From NCBI GenBank assembly GCA_026168455.1, contig CM047428.1:88740594-88804593 (forward strand): DNA of 64,000 bases. The letters run 5' to 3'. Position 1 is the first letter of the stretch. The number at the start of each line of letters is the position of its first letter. Source of the DNA: Theocolax elegans. Taxonomy: Eukaryota; Arthropoda; Insecta; Hymenoptera; Cerocephalidae. The notes under the pieces were generated by a model, which was not told the DNA's origin, searched no databases, and was given only the letters and a program-made list of their open reading frames with translations. The position numbers and the translations under genes are program-made. Positions 44,967 through 55,187 of this stretch are shown piece by piece.

Positions 44967-47925
44967 CATCATCAGTGTCTCTCCAAGGTTGAAATAATAA
45001 AAGCAAAGCATAAAAGTATTCTTCAGGCTTAGAATCGGGGTTATTTTTATAATGATTTATTAAATAGGGATTTTTTCTCTTTCTGTAAAACAGATTTGGA
45101 GGTAACTCATAATATTCTACCTTTCGAACAGGTTTTTTCTTAATAACATCGTACCATTTAGCAAAATCATATAAACATAGCGATTCTAACTCTTTAGGTC
45201 GTAGTGGATAATGGGTATCTACTAGTGAAGCATAATAAATATCTGTAGAATCATCAGGAAGCTTAGCCACTTCCGAACGTTTCTTAAGTTTTCTATTTCT
45301 TACTTCTCTTATATCTAGCCACCTAATAACTGTATTGCGATCAGTACCGTGAAGAGGATGGCCTAAAAGAGCATCAGCAGCTTCAATAGCCCCTATTTCT
45401 CTGTGATTTAAAGCTCTTATAGAGAAAGACCACAGTCGGCTACATAATGATTCATTGGTTTTTATTTCTTCAAAATCTATCATGCTTTTTTCACCTTTAG
45501 TCCCATAACTGCATACATAACTTGTTAACGTATAAGATGACTCACAAATGAATTGTGCGTCATTGTTGCCTTCCCAAATTACTAAAAGGGCAGGCATATA
45601 ATCATTTATATTTTGCTCTTCTTGACTGCGTGGTAAATCGTAAAATCTACCCTTGTTTTTCAATTTTTTACGGTTAGCTATTGAAACGGATACAGGTCTA
45701 AATACTAACTGATCTGTTACTGGACGAGCAAATCCAAAACGACAGGCACTTTTGAAACCAGTTTTAGTTTCTGTCTTTCTTATACAATAATCATTATGAC
45801 GATGCTCTTGATAAGTGGTTACGCGTCTGTACAGCTCTGGAGATATATTCTTGTCAGGTATGCGACAAGTGATATTTTGCAAAATGAACTTTTCAACTTC
45901 TTCATTAGATGCTTTTCCATAAACCGGTGCATTTTTTATCCAAAATAAGCAATGGTAATGAGGCATCCCTCTTCCTTGATATTCGACCGTGTAATAATAA
46001 TGTAATATTTCACCAATTGGTCGAGCTGGAGAAAGCAAATATGCAAAAATTGCAGTCATCTTATTGTGAAAATATCTTGCAGCCGATACTGGATCTGCTG
46101 CAATTAATGCGCTAGTATCTCTACTATCATTTTCCCAGTCATTAACTTCACGAATATATTTAGCCATCTCTGGCCACATCCATTCACTGAGACTTAGGGT
46201 AACAAAAAAAGTTACAGGCCCTCTTTCGGTCATCATACAATCTAAATCATTTCTTACTTTTTTCCAATAAGTTTCAGTACCTCGCAGCCGCGAGAAAACT
46301 GTTTGAATATTCAAATTTTCTTCATCATTTCTCACATTTTGTAATAAATCTTTGGCCGTATATTTATAGCGCGGATTGTGAACATTCAGTACATGAAAAA
46401 TTTCGGCATTAATTTGTCGTATCGTATTATTAAACAGCAAGTAAAACAAGTATTGATTACTTAACCTAAACGGATTGTGTTTAGAAGTCAGTCTAGACTT
46501 AATAAAATCAAATTCTCTCAAAGGCACAATTCGATTTTCTTGCTGTCCATCAATACCAAAAGGGTAAAGATCGGGGAAACATTTTAAATCCAATTCTTTT
46601 TCCCTCGAGTTCAAAGGGTTAGCGGAAACTGGTAACATTTGGTACAGCTTAGTATCAAGTTCATTCATTTTCTTCTGATGTAAGGGATATATTGAATACT
46701 GTTCGTAATAAGAATCTGATAAAGATTTTTGCGTCAATAAAGCATCTTTTTTGTGAATATCATTTTCATTTCTATTTACACCAGAGGCATTATGAATGAT
46801 TTTACCAGCCGAATCAATTTTTTCCAACGATTCAAAAGTACGAAGTGATTTCATAAGTTCTTCAGGAGAATGAGGAATATTGATTTCTGCATAAAGGTGA
46901 TTCCATTCCTTAAAAAATTTTAAAGCCTCCCACACTTTTTTAATATCAACATAGTCTTCCCAAATAATTTTACTCTTTGTAGGATTACTTCTTACTAAAA
47001 CGAATATTTCATGGTTACTATTCAGAGGATCTGTATTCGGACAAAGTTTCTTCAATGTCTGTTCTATCGGTAAAGGTAAATGAAAAGTTCTACCTTTTAC
47101 TTTATCTAGTTTACAATGATACGGAACATTCGCTTTCATAACTGTTCCTGCTTTTATTACTGTTTGAAACGCCTTAGCGCGTTGAATTAACATTTTTTCA
47201 AAGTCGTTTAAAATTTTAACCTCTTCAGGCGTTTTTTTAACAGAAAGATTATTCAAAAAACAAGTAGCTGGTAAAGTATATTTTTTAAATTTACTAATAC
47301 AGTATTTACATATGTAAGAGCTATTAAATTCTTCTGCATCATACTGGCGCTTTAGTTTTTCCCAGCAGTTGTTATCAATATCAAGACCAAGTAAATCTGT
47401 TATTAAATTCATTTTGTCTGCATATTTCGATACAGGATCAAGATTACGGTCACACCACAGTCTTTCGCAAGAAACGCATGCTGTTGTTGGTGGATCCATA
47501 ACAATTTTGTTAAACTGTTTAATTCCTGTTTTATATTTTTTTATTAATTCGTTTTCGTCTAAACATATTTCACTTTTTGTTTTTTTAAGAGAAATATTAC
47601 ATTTAGCAGCAATTGCTATACTCTTTAGTGTATCTGTGTCTGTGTTATTTAAAGCATCGTCAATATTTTCAATACATTTATAAAGTCGTTTCAACGAATA
47701 TATTTGTCCCTTTATTGTTCGGAGTTTAGGATAATGTACAGCTAACATGCTTAGTTTTAAAAATTTAGATTTACAAAGTAATGGTTGAGCATAGCAAATA
47801 AGAGGATGACCAATTTTGTCTGGAACTAATTCTGAAGTACAAAAGTCAATTGTTTCTAAGAAACTAAAACCAGTTACGTAAGTTAAATCAAGTATTTTTT
47901 CAAATAAACATTTAAGTTCTTTCAA
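44920..47925 (-). CDS. Helitron Rep (HUH, two-tyrosine) endonuclease
   Basis: 1,001 codons, of which about the last 15 are read-through into the insert. The N-terminal third has Cys pairs resembling zinc-binding sites (ACVSC near 47475; YICKYC near 47305). The Rep core has the HUH motif RGMPHYHCLFW near residue 655 and the paired tyrosines SYVCSYGTK near residue 800, spaced four apart as in Helitrons. The protein nicks DNA and becomes covalently attached through Tyr to start rolling-circle transposition. The C-terminal ALLLLFQPWRDTDD is the usual lead-in to the helicase, now 880 bp or more away. The first codon is TTG and there is no nearby ATG. It overlaps the ORF1 stop by four bases in the -1 frame. 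Confidence 0.88.
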   Translation of the reverse strand: MKELKCLFEKILDLTYVTGFSFLETIDFCTSELVPDKIGHPLICYAQPLLCKSKFLKLSMLAVHYPKLRTIKGQIYSLKRLYKCIENIDDALNNTDTDTLKSIAIAAKCNISLKKTKSEICLDENELIKKYKTGIKQFNKIVMDPPTTACVSCERLWCDRNLDPVSKYADKMNLITDLLGLDIDNNCWEKLKRQYDAEEFNSSYICKYCISKFKKYTLPATCFLNNLSVKKTPEEVKILNDFEKMLIQRAKAFQTVIKAGTVMKANVPYHCKLDKVKGRTFHLPLPIEQTLKKLCPNTDPLNSNHEIFVLVRSNPTKSKIIWEDYVDIKKVWEALKFFKEWNHLYAEINIPHSPEELMKSLRTFESLEKIDSAGKIIHNASGVNRNENDIHKKDALLTQKSLSDSYYEQYSIYPLHQKKMNELDTKLYQMLPVSANPLNSREKELDLKCFPDLYPFGIDGQQENRIVPLREFDFIKSRLTSKHNPFRLSNQYLFYLLFNNTIRQINAEIFHVLNVHNPRYKYTAKDLLQNVRNDEENLNIQTVFSRLRGTETYWKKVRNDLDCMMTERGPVTFFVTLSLSEWMWPEMAKYIREVNDWENDSRDTSALIAADPVSAARYFHNKMTAIFAYLLSPARPIGEILHYYYTVEYQGRGMPHYHCLFWIKNAPVYGKASNEEVEKFILQNITCRIPDKNISPELYRRVTTYQEHRHNDYCIRKTETKTGFKSACRFGFARPVTDQLVFRPVSVSIANRKKLKNKGRFYDLPRSQEEQNINDYMPALLVIWEGNNDAQFICESSYTLTSYVCSYGTKGEKSMIDFEEIKTNESLCSRLWSFSIRALNHREIGAIEAADALLGHPLHGTDRNTVIRWLDIREVRNRKLKKRSEVAKLPDDSTDIYYASLVDTHYPLRPKELESLCLYDFAKWYDVIKKKPVRKVEYYELPPNLFYRKRKNPYLINHYKNNPDSKPEEYFYALLLLFQPWRDTDDATRALAISNTPCSRA

Positions 47926-50897
47926 AATGTCTGGATCAAGTGTTTAAAAAAAACATTGCACTCCCAAATTTTATGTTTACCTTTTGACTCCATTAATGGT
48001 AATATATTAGTAGACTGACCATTTTCATTTAAAATAATAGTTCCCAAATCTTTTATATCAAAATTATAAGTTGCAAAAAAAGCTTCTGTGCAAGAAGTAT
48101 GTTTAGGCATACCGCACAAGGCCGTTAGAGCATACTCTAGATTTTCTTCGATGTTTATGTCTCCTAATCGAATCTTCGAGATTTCTATCGTATTCTTACA
48201 GTTCCTCAATTCTTTTTTTATTTTTGAAATGTAGTCATCCCTAATATATATAACTTTTTTTACTAAACACTCTGCTTCGATTCTACGATCTGTCAAAGAT
48301 GAGGTATCTGATAATTTTTCCATAACATCTTCTATCAATTTTTCTTTTGATCGAAGTAGATATTTTGTATTATTTTTCACGGTTATAGCTTTATATTTTT
48401 TCTTTATTTTTGCAGCTAGTGCATTTTTCGAGTTAATCATTTTTACTTCACGTTCTAAAGGAGTGACTTCGTATTTTATAGTAGCTACATTTGATTTTGT
48501 TTTTAAGTTATACTTTTTTTTTTGTATCGATATTCCTTCTTTATGACTCTCGTAATGTAACTTTCCGTAATGTAATGTACCTTTTTGCAAAATTTCATGA
48601 GGTACAAAGTCAATATTTAATTGATTAGAATTGTTTTCGGATATCTGTGATAGATGCTGTTTTGTAGTCTCATCCGCAAATGCTTGATTAACATTGTTTT
48701 CAATTGTATTTGATGTTTGTTTCAGCAAATCACATAATGAAATTTTTCTTATTTTTTTAATTTTTTCTGTCTTTTCATTATATTTTCGTTTTCTTTGGCA
48801 AATCATAACTTTACTTTCCTGACGATCATGAGTACATTTACTTTTTAAATGATTCCCATTTATTACCGACTGACTTTCTTCCATATATTTTGTACACTTA
48901 TCTAATTTCTCATTTTTATCATTTTCTTCATCTTGTAATGAATTTAAAGATATTACATTATGCTTTTGAACCTTTTTAGTAACTGACAAATTCCTTGAAA
49001 TGGGTGAATCTTGATTTTTATTTAAACCGATTACTTTTGACTGTTTTACAGTTTCTTGTGTGTCTAGAAATAACATTTTTGTCTTGTTTACTTTTTCTTG
49101 TAGATTTACATTAATACAAGTTAAATTATTATCACATTTAGTTTTATCAACTCTTTCAAGAGATTTGTGATCATCTTTTAATAATTGATAGTCCATACCA
49201 TGATTTACTACAGTTTTCACTTTAGATTCATTTTTTACAGAAGTGAAATGTTTGCGTTTAGTTACAACTTCTAAAGAGCATTCAGTAGATAAGTCTTTCA
49301 TTAAACTTTCATTTCCATTTTTGATTACATCTTTTAAATAATTTGTTTTTGCTGTAAAAGAAACTTTTTTCATTTGCGGAATTTCTTCTAAAAAAATCAT
49401 ATATACTTCTGCAGCATTTTTTGGCCAAGTAGTTTCAGTAACATTTAAGTCATTGATGCGTAACCATTTATTATGTTTTCGAATAATACTTGTATAATGG
49501 TCATACGAAATACTAGTTCCATGATGAAATATCGCACTTATTACCCTGTACTGTTTTTTATCAAGAACTATTTTTTCATTTTGCACATTACGAATTTGTA
49601 AATTAGTAATTTTCGAAGTTGTTCCCATATTGAAATTTACAGAAAATAATTGTAATTGTAATATTATACACGAATTAAGTGTTGTAAGTTCTAACTTTTC
49701 TTGTAATGTAACATTGCACCCATTTTTGCAGTGCATATCAAGAGGATTCCATCGTCCTAGGTTGTAATTAACAAGATCTTGTAAAGTAATACTTTGATGA
49801 TTAACTTCTGGAATAGAAAGTGGCAATATGTAACCAGTCATGGAATTTAAATATTTTTCTTCTTTACAATTAAAGCATTTTGAAAAAGTTGTTAATTCAT
49901 GCTTAAAAACAGATTGTAGATTATTTGAACGATGGAAAAGATAAGTAAGAAATTCTGATACATCTTGTTGTTGCGCACAACTAAACTCTTGATGAGCAAA
50001 CTCTCTTACTTCATTAATATCAACCGTACCTTTCAAAATGTAATGTTTAAACGCATAATTCAATGCATTATCTTCAGGATTTTGGAAAACACTTAGCAAT
50101 ACATTTTTACAATTCAATAAACTTTGTATTGAAGAATTTGCATAACATGATACTTTATCAATATTGGGTAATCCGATAACATGTACAACATCTTCTGAAT
50201 TGTTTTTTATCTTCTCAAGTAAACGATTTATGATTGAATTATCATAACAATCAGATTTGTTAATCAAAGATTTACTTAATTGCTTGTCGGCTTTTTGCTG
50301 ATTGTGATTAACATTTGTATAATTCACCACAGGAAAATGTATAAGTTTGTTGCATTCAAACATTTGAATAAGATGACTACGTAAATTACTTTGGTTGTTT
50401 ACTATTAAAGATGGATTTTTTTTAAAGGCCAATGATGTAGCAAAGGCCATAGCAAACAGTGCACAGTCAGTAGCATTACCCTGGTATTGCACGTTTGGAT
50501 AATGTACACTAATTTGATTAAAGTACGGAAACAAATGTTTTAAGAACACTTCGTGGCATTTATGCAATTGTTTTTTATTCAACGAATCATAAATAAAAAT
50601 AGCCTTGGTATCGTAATAGCAGCAAATCCAATGTCCATTTATACATGCATTACATAAGTCATCACAACTGTGTAGTAGCTGTACGTGTTCAACGTTTCGA
50701 GGGACCGGAAGTATACGATTAGATTGCGCATTTTTCATAACACGTTGAAGAAGTAATGTGGATCGAGGGTGAATAGAAGTATAAGTACTGAATATATTAT
50801 GAAATTTATCAACGTGCGTATCTTTTAATTCAGATCCATTAATAATCAATTGCTTGTCTTGATGAGTAAGCATATATTTGTCTACTTTATTGTTCAT
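47922..50897 (-). CDS. Helitron ORF1: ULP1-like protease and USP-like domain
   Basis: 991 codons from a true ATG. Residues about 70-185 resemble a C48/ULP1 cysteine protease: HWICCYYD with the catalytic His, an acidic residue in IYDSLN, then Gln and Cys in VQYQGNATDCALFA. Residues about 240-505 are a USP-like domain: Cys box VSCYANSSIQSL, QQDVSEF, zinc pairs CFNC and CKNGC, and His box HHGTSISYDHYT with WLRINDL. It is clearly homologous to the USP domain at the end of the helicase ORF. The last 480 residues are Lys/Asn-rich and probably disordered, ending in a Cys-containing segment. Such domains cleave SUMO or ubiquitin conjugates; what they do for a Helitron is unknown. It ends in a T run one base out of frame with Rep. 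Confidence 0.8.
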   Translation of the reverse strand: MNNKVDKYMLTHQDKQLIINGSELKDTHVDKFHNIFSTYTSIHPRSTLLLQRVMKNAQSNRILPVPRNVEHVQLLHSCDDLCNACINGHWICCYYDTKAIFIYDSLNKKQLHKCHEVFLKHLFPYFNQISVHYPNVQYQGNATDCALFAMAFATSLAFKKNPSLIVNNQSNLRSHLIQMFECNKLIHFPVVNYTNVNHNQQKADKQLSKSLINKSDCYDNSIINRLLEKIKNNSEDVVHVIGLPNIDKVSCYANSSIQSLLNCKNVLLSVFQNPEDNALNYAFKHYILKGTVDINEVREFAHQEFSCAQQQDVSEFLTYLFHRSNNLQSVFKHELTTFSKCFNCKEEKYLNSMTGYILPLSIPEVNHQSITLQDLVNYNLGRWNPLDMHCKNGCNVTLQEKLELTTLNSCIILQLQLFSVNFNMGTTSKITNLQIRNVQNEKIVLDKKQYRVISAIFHHGTSISYDHYTSIIRKHNKWLRINDLNVTETTWPKNAAEVYMIFLEEIPQMKKVSFTAKTNYLKDVIKNGNESLMKDLSTECSLEVVTKRKHFTSVKNESKVKTVVNHGMDYQLLKDDHKSLERVDKTKCDNNLTCINVNLQEKVNKTKMLFLDTQETVKQSKVIGLNKNQDSPISRNLSVTKKVQKHNVISLNSLQDEENDKNEKLDKCTKYMEESQSVINGNHLKSKCTHDRQESKVMICQRKRKYNEKTEKIKKIRKISLCDLLKQTSNTIENNVNQAFADETTKQHLSQISENNSNQLNIDFVPHEILQKGTLHYGKLHYESHKEGISIQKKKYNLKTKSNVATIKYEVTPLEREVKMINSKNALAAKIKKKYKAITVKNNTKYLLRSKEKLIEDVMEKLSDTSSLTDRRIEAECLVKKVIYIRDDYISKIKKELRNCKNTIEISKIRLGDINIEENLEYALTALCGMPKHTSCTEAFFATYNFDIKDLGTIILNENGQSTNILPLMESKGKHKIWECNVFFKHLIQTF

Positions 50898-51065
50898 AAT
50901 GAAAATTTAAATATCACATTTCAATGAGGTAAAAATTATTTATTGTGGTAAAATATAATGCAGCTATCAGATAAAGAATTTTCTAGTAAACTTTTTTATT
51001 TTAAAGCAGCTAGTTGCCTTAAATATATAATATAATATATAATAATTGCAGTTAAATAGCCTTTT
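50898..51065. other. Helitron 5' flank
   Basis: AT-rich leader upstream of the ORF1 ATG. No TATA box or Helitron 5' end could be assigned. Confidence 0.4.
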
Positions 51066-51203
51066 GCCAGCGCTTAGAGCAACCGTGCGTCAGCGCTTAC
51101 AGCAGCCGTATGCCAGCGCTTGAAGCAGCCGTGCGTCAGCGCTTAGAGCAGCCGTATGCCAGCGCTTAGAGCAGCCGTGCACCAGCGCTTGGAGCAGCCG
51201 TTT
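51066..51203. repeat. 23-bp minisatellite, exactly six units
   Basis: Six units of 23 bp built on gccagcgcttagagcagccg, with the last bases of successive units mainly alternating gc and at. It is GC-rich in AT-rich surroundings, 169 bases upstream of the Helitron ORF1 start. Each unit holds an agcgct palindrome. Confidence 0.95.
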
Positions 51204-52481
51204 ATTACAAAAAATATTATAATTTTATACTTACCTGATGTCCCTTGCTTTATCGTAATCAGCTGAAAACAAAAAGTATTATCAACCATGATATCTTAAA
51301 AAACTACACAAAAAAGACATTTTATATTCAAGGTTGATCAGCAAATACAGAAAACTGAACCAATTTTTGAAGTAGGAACTGCCTACTTTAAACAAAAATG
51401 GCCGAAAAATGTTATGTATTTTTGTCCTAATAATGAAACGTTTTTTCTTACCTATTGAACCCACTATTGATGGTAAAATTGGGCGACTCTATCAATGTTA
51501 TCATCTAACTAGCTATTTATGGAGTTGCAAAAATGCTTTGCCTGATTTTGTTAAAAAAAATAAGAAAAATGGCTTCTTTGATGCCAAGAAAGTGGTATTA
51601 AAACTATACGTTCGACCAATTTCGTGACAAAATCCATATTAGTCAATATATCTTTAGAATATGCTGATATTCTGACGTAAATAATTAACTAATCCAATGT
51701 GTATATGAAAGCAACCTAATTTTGCAGGACTCATCGAGTTTTTTGTATGAACTTACCAAAAAATCAATTCGATAATGCTTTGACGTTATGTCCAATCCAG
51801 CGAATGGCAGAAAATCCGTTTCATTAATAGTCAGAAACTAACCATTTATCGTCCTTACTTTACTTTTTTCCTAGACATTTTTAATGCTTCAATTTCCATT
51901 AATTGCAAAGAAATATATAATAATAGAATTCCTCAATAAATGTTATTTTAAAGCCAAACGAATTGAAGAATATAATAATAATTAAAGTCGTAATAACAAT
52001 AAAAAGTTATAGGGGAAGGTGGGGTGTTTTTGTACATTTTTGAGATGACATATAAAGAACATTTCAAATTGTACAAAGTGGCGCTCTGTGCAATTCCTTC
52101 TAAATAAACAGCCTATGTGGTACTGTTCCGTTCCATTCCTGCTTTTAAAAAATACGAACTAATGAACTTGTTATTTTTTTCTTAATAATAATCGTTCTAT
52201 TAGTAATCGTGGTTGAAGCTGTTTTTATTTTATTACTAATCTTTTAATTTATGACTAAAACTAAACACTCTTTAACAATTCATGCGTTTTTATAACTTCA
52301 CTTTGTTAATGCAACGGAACGATCGTGGAACAGAACGAATTGAGAGAGAACGAATGAAAAGGAACGAGCGGAATAATGCTAAAGATGTAGAAACACCCTT
52401 ACATGCACGTCTGCAAACTACGTGCCTTTACCTATTCCTGCCTCTATTCGGTTCTTCTTTTTCGCGGGTACACTGAACACA
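51204..52481. other. AT-rich DNA and upstream region of small gene
   Basis: No gene is supported. A 72-codon + ORF at 51409-51627 has no recognisable feature. From about 52390 the sequence is alignable with the regions before 55003 and 58354 (actacgtgccttt, ggttcttctttttcgcg), so this is probably the promoter and 5' UTR of the following gene. Confidence 0.5.
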
Positions 52482-53391
52482 ATGGCTCATGAAATACAAT
52501 TTGGCGACGTGGAGATGGCTGATTTCGAGATTAATGAAGAAATGCAGCTCCTTGAAATAGGTAGATACATATTTTGTTAAAATTATAATTAAAAATTGTT
52601 AAAACTTATTTTTTATATATATTGCCATATTTGCTACATATTTATATTTATCGAAAATCTCCACGTGCACCGGCTAGACACCATCTTTTAGTTTTAGTTT
52701 ACATTTTGATTTATTAACATGAGTGCTTAACAAAAATTTTAATATTATTTCTTGATTCTTGATTCTTAATTTTTTAAATGTATTTTTCAGATTTAAATTT
52801 CAAAATTTTGAAACAAAATTGTCAATTCTTTAAATTCTAGCTGTTGGTCGTCCTGAAGGTGTCGAAGAAGCTGCAGGTAATGCTGTACGGGTTCATGCAG
52901 ATGCAGCTGTGAACGTAGCTGCTCGACCAAACGCAGCTCTTGCACCCAATGCAGCTGCTGCTCAACCCAACAGAGCTCCTGCACCAAATGTAGCTGCTGC
53001 TCAACCGAACAGAGCTCCTGCACCGAACGTAATGCTGCTCAACCGAACAGAGCTCATAGACCCAATGCAGCTCCTGGTTTGCAGAATACTGAACAGCCTC
53101 GCAGAAGTAACTATTAGTTGACAATTTTTTTAAACAGCAGGTATATACTTCTAAGTATACGAAAACAACAACAAATATTAATTAATTTTCTTATTGCTTC
53201 TTTCAGCGTACAGGGGCACCCGGGCCGGTCATAGACACCGACGCCCCAACCCATATGAACGGGGAATACGAAACGTGGCCTTGCTCCTAGCGACTCTAGC
53301 ATCTGCCAGCACAACCGAAGTTTTTAATCAAATTCATCAGAATAGATATGAAGAAAACGAAAGACAACCAAGAGATGGAGAACAACAATAA
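52482..53391 (+). CDS. Small three-exon gene of unknown function, Ala/Pro/Asn repeats
   Basis: Exons 52482-52560, 52841-53106 and 53207-53391 have good splice sites (ATAG/gtagat, attctag/CTG, CAGAA/gtaact, tttcag/CGT). Exon 1 encodes an acidic N-terminus (MAHEIQFGDVEMADFEINEE) that is conserved in two further copies nearby. Exon 2 encodes degenerate repeats around AQPNRAPAPN. Exon 3 is Arg-rich (GHRHRRPNPYERG) and ends after GEQQ. Exon 2 has a 1-nt frame change near 53029: the repeat pattern and the phase needed by exon 3 both move to the next frame there. Without an extra base the protein stops soon after exon 2. I do not recognise the family. There is no signal peptide or membrane segment. 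Confidence 0.6.
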
Positions 53392-53922
53392 TTTTAAATT
53401 TTAATTACATTTTATAGCTTTTTAATAATATTTTTTATGTTTTATTACATAATTTTTTTAATTATTTTAAATTAAATTATTTGTATCAGTAAGTAAATAA
53501 TTTGAATAAATTAATAAAAAATAAAAATAAAATAAAAATATTTAATTATTATTTCCTAGAACATTTAAACATTTTCTAGTTGCATTGTATTTATTGTATT
53601 TATTATATTAATTACAGGTTAAGATTATTTAATTCTAAAAAGCAAAAGTATTCTATGAAATAAATATACGTAAAATTAACTTGTTCATGTTAACTAAGAA
53701 TGTATAGTATTATTTTATTTATATCCACTGTACTGGATTCATCAGGAAGTCTATTGAGATTATACCCAAGCTATCTTATATATGTAAAGTTTCTTTTTTA
53801 ATACATGACGATATGCTCTCAAGAGACTTTGTGGCAAATAAATAAATGTAAAACAAATCATGGACAAGATAACAAAAAAAGAAAAAGGAAGAAAACTCAA
53901 TGTCTTGCATGTAACAAGTCTT
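53392..53922. other. AT-rich 3' region
   Basis: Likely 3' UTR and intergenic DNA of the small gene, with several AATAAA-like motifs (for example about 53515). Nothing else seen. Confidence 0.4.
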
Positions 53923-55187
53923 ATGAACTTGAATCAATATTCTTCTGTTTGTTTTAATTCAATAATTATTATTATTATATTTTTTTGTAAATAAGGTAAA
54001 TAAAGATTGAACATTAATTAATCAAATAAATACGTTTACAATCATAATAAATTAATAAAAAATGTGAAAGAAAAACTTCCTATTTAGAAATTTTATACCC
54101 ACTATATAAAATTCAGCCTGATATAAAAAACGTTAAGAGGTTATATTGATATTAAATAATATATCCCCAGATGACGTTAAAAATGATTTTTGCGTTCAAA
54201 TTCAAATAAAAACAAGAGTGATGGCCGGGGGTAACTCCGCAACGAAACGGATATAGAGAGATTGTACGTAAAGGTACATTTACATAGTCTGAAAATTTCC
54301 GTGCGGAAATTTTACGGAATTCGGGATCGGTTCTGGAACAATTAAGCATTAATGGTATAGTGGGAATACGTATTCCTATTATACCTTTTTTCGTACCATT
54401 TGTGATGATTTTAAAGTTGTTTTTATAGTTTTTATAACAAACTGTCAATATTTTGTTTAATGATTCTTTCATGTTCAAACTAAGATAATATGTAAAGGTC
54501 GTATTTCGTAATGCGTGCTGCGCAGTGCGCGCGGGTTTATATAAAAAAATGTTTTTGGAACGTTCCAAAATTAAAAACTTTTGTTATCAAATTGACAATA
54601 TAGTCTACTAATTCGAAATCAATTTTTTGATTCAATTTTTAATTAAAATAAGTACTGTGCATCGAAAACACGTTTTAAATTTAACTGCAGGTTAGATCTA
54701 TATAAGCGCATGAATTGCTGCTACTCGAAAAACAATTTAATATCGGAAAGTTCCATTATTTTTTTTAAATTATATATGTTTCGGAACACACGTTTGTATG
54801 CGCGCACGCATTACGGAATATGACCAAAAACTACTAAAAAAACTAATATTATAAGCGATCGCGGAACGGGCGAACGTCGCGAATTGTGAAATGTGAAGTG
54901 AATCTTAAATGCAATTCTACAAACTGTATGCTTTTACTTGTTCGTACCTCTTTCGTGTTCTTCTTTTCCGCGCGTAAACACCGACGAGAAGATTTTTAAA
55001 TAATGACGCAAGAATTTAAGTTTGGTGATATCGAGATGAAAGATTTTGATATCGACGATGCAATACGACTACTTGATTTAGGTGAGTTTTTTTTAATCAA
55101 ATTATAATTAATTTAAGAATTGTATATGTATGTACATAATTGTACATCAATGTCTGCACGTACACCGGCGCACGTGGCAGCGTATCT
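53923..55187. repeat. 1.26-kb segmental duplication, copy 1
   Basis: Nearly identical to 56191-58538 once the 1,082-bp solo LTR in that copy is removed. The copy contains a - strand 138-codon ORF, a promoter-like region and the first exon of a small gene (55003-55081), and ends at gcgtatct. Confidence 0.92.
54152..54568 (-). CDS. Hypothetical 138-codon ORF (doubtful)
   Basis: It has an ATG start and is open, located divergently to the small gene at 55003. No domain is recognised. The identical ORF at 57505-57921 is part of a recent duplication and so gives no evidence of selection. It may simply be a chance ORF in the 5' flank. Confidence 0.2.
   Translation of the reverse strand: MERSKNIFLYKPARTAQHALRNTTFTYYLSLNMKESLNKILTVCYKNYKNNFKIITNGTKKGIIGIRIPTIPLMLNCSRTDPEFRKISARKFSDYVNVPLRTISLYPFRCGVTPGHHSCFYLNLNAKIIFNVIWGYII

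Larger units (their letters stand above)
38064..50897 (-). mobile_element. Helitron coding region with protease domains, split and internally duplicated
   Basis: In - strand order: ORF1 (ULP1-like plus USP; 50897-47922), Rep (47925-44967), an inserted LTR-like block (44966-44087), helicase-USP copy B (44086-41481, frameshifted), a second part of the insert (41480-40737) and helicase-USP copy A (40736-38064, open). HUH Rep plus PIF1 helicase defines a Helitron, which moves by rolling-circle replication. The exact ends were not found: a 5' TC and 3' hairpin-CTRR could not be placed with confidence. Confidence 0.88.

Noticed and set aside
47940..47956. TTTAAAC slippery heptamer at the end of Helitron ORF1 as a programmed -1 frameshift
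   Set aside because: It is not in the required phase relative to ORF1, and a -1 slip there meets a TAA at once. A lost base in the later T run explains the frame change better.
51066..51203. CRISPR-like array
   Set aside because: Units are contiguous 23-bp repeats with no unique spacers, in a eukaryotic context. It is a minisatellite.
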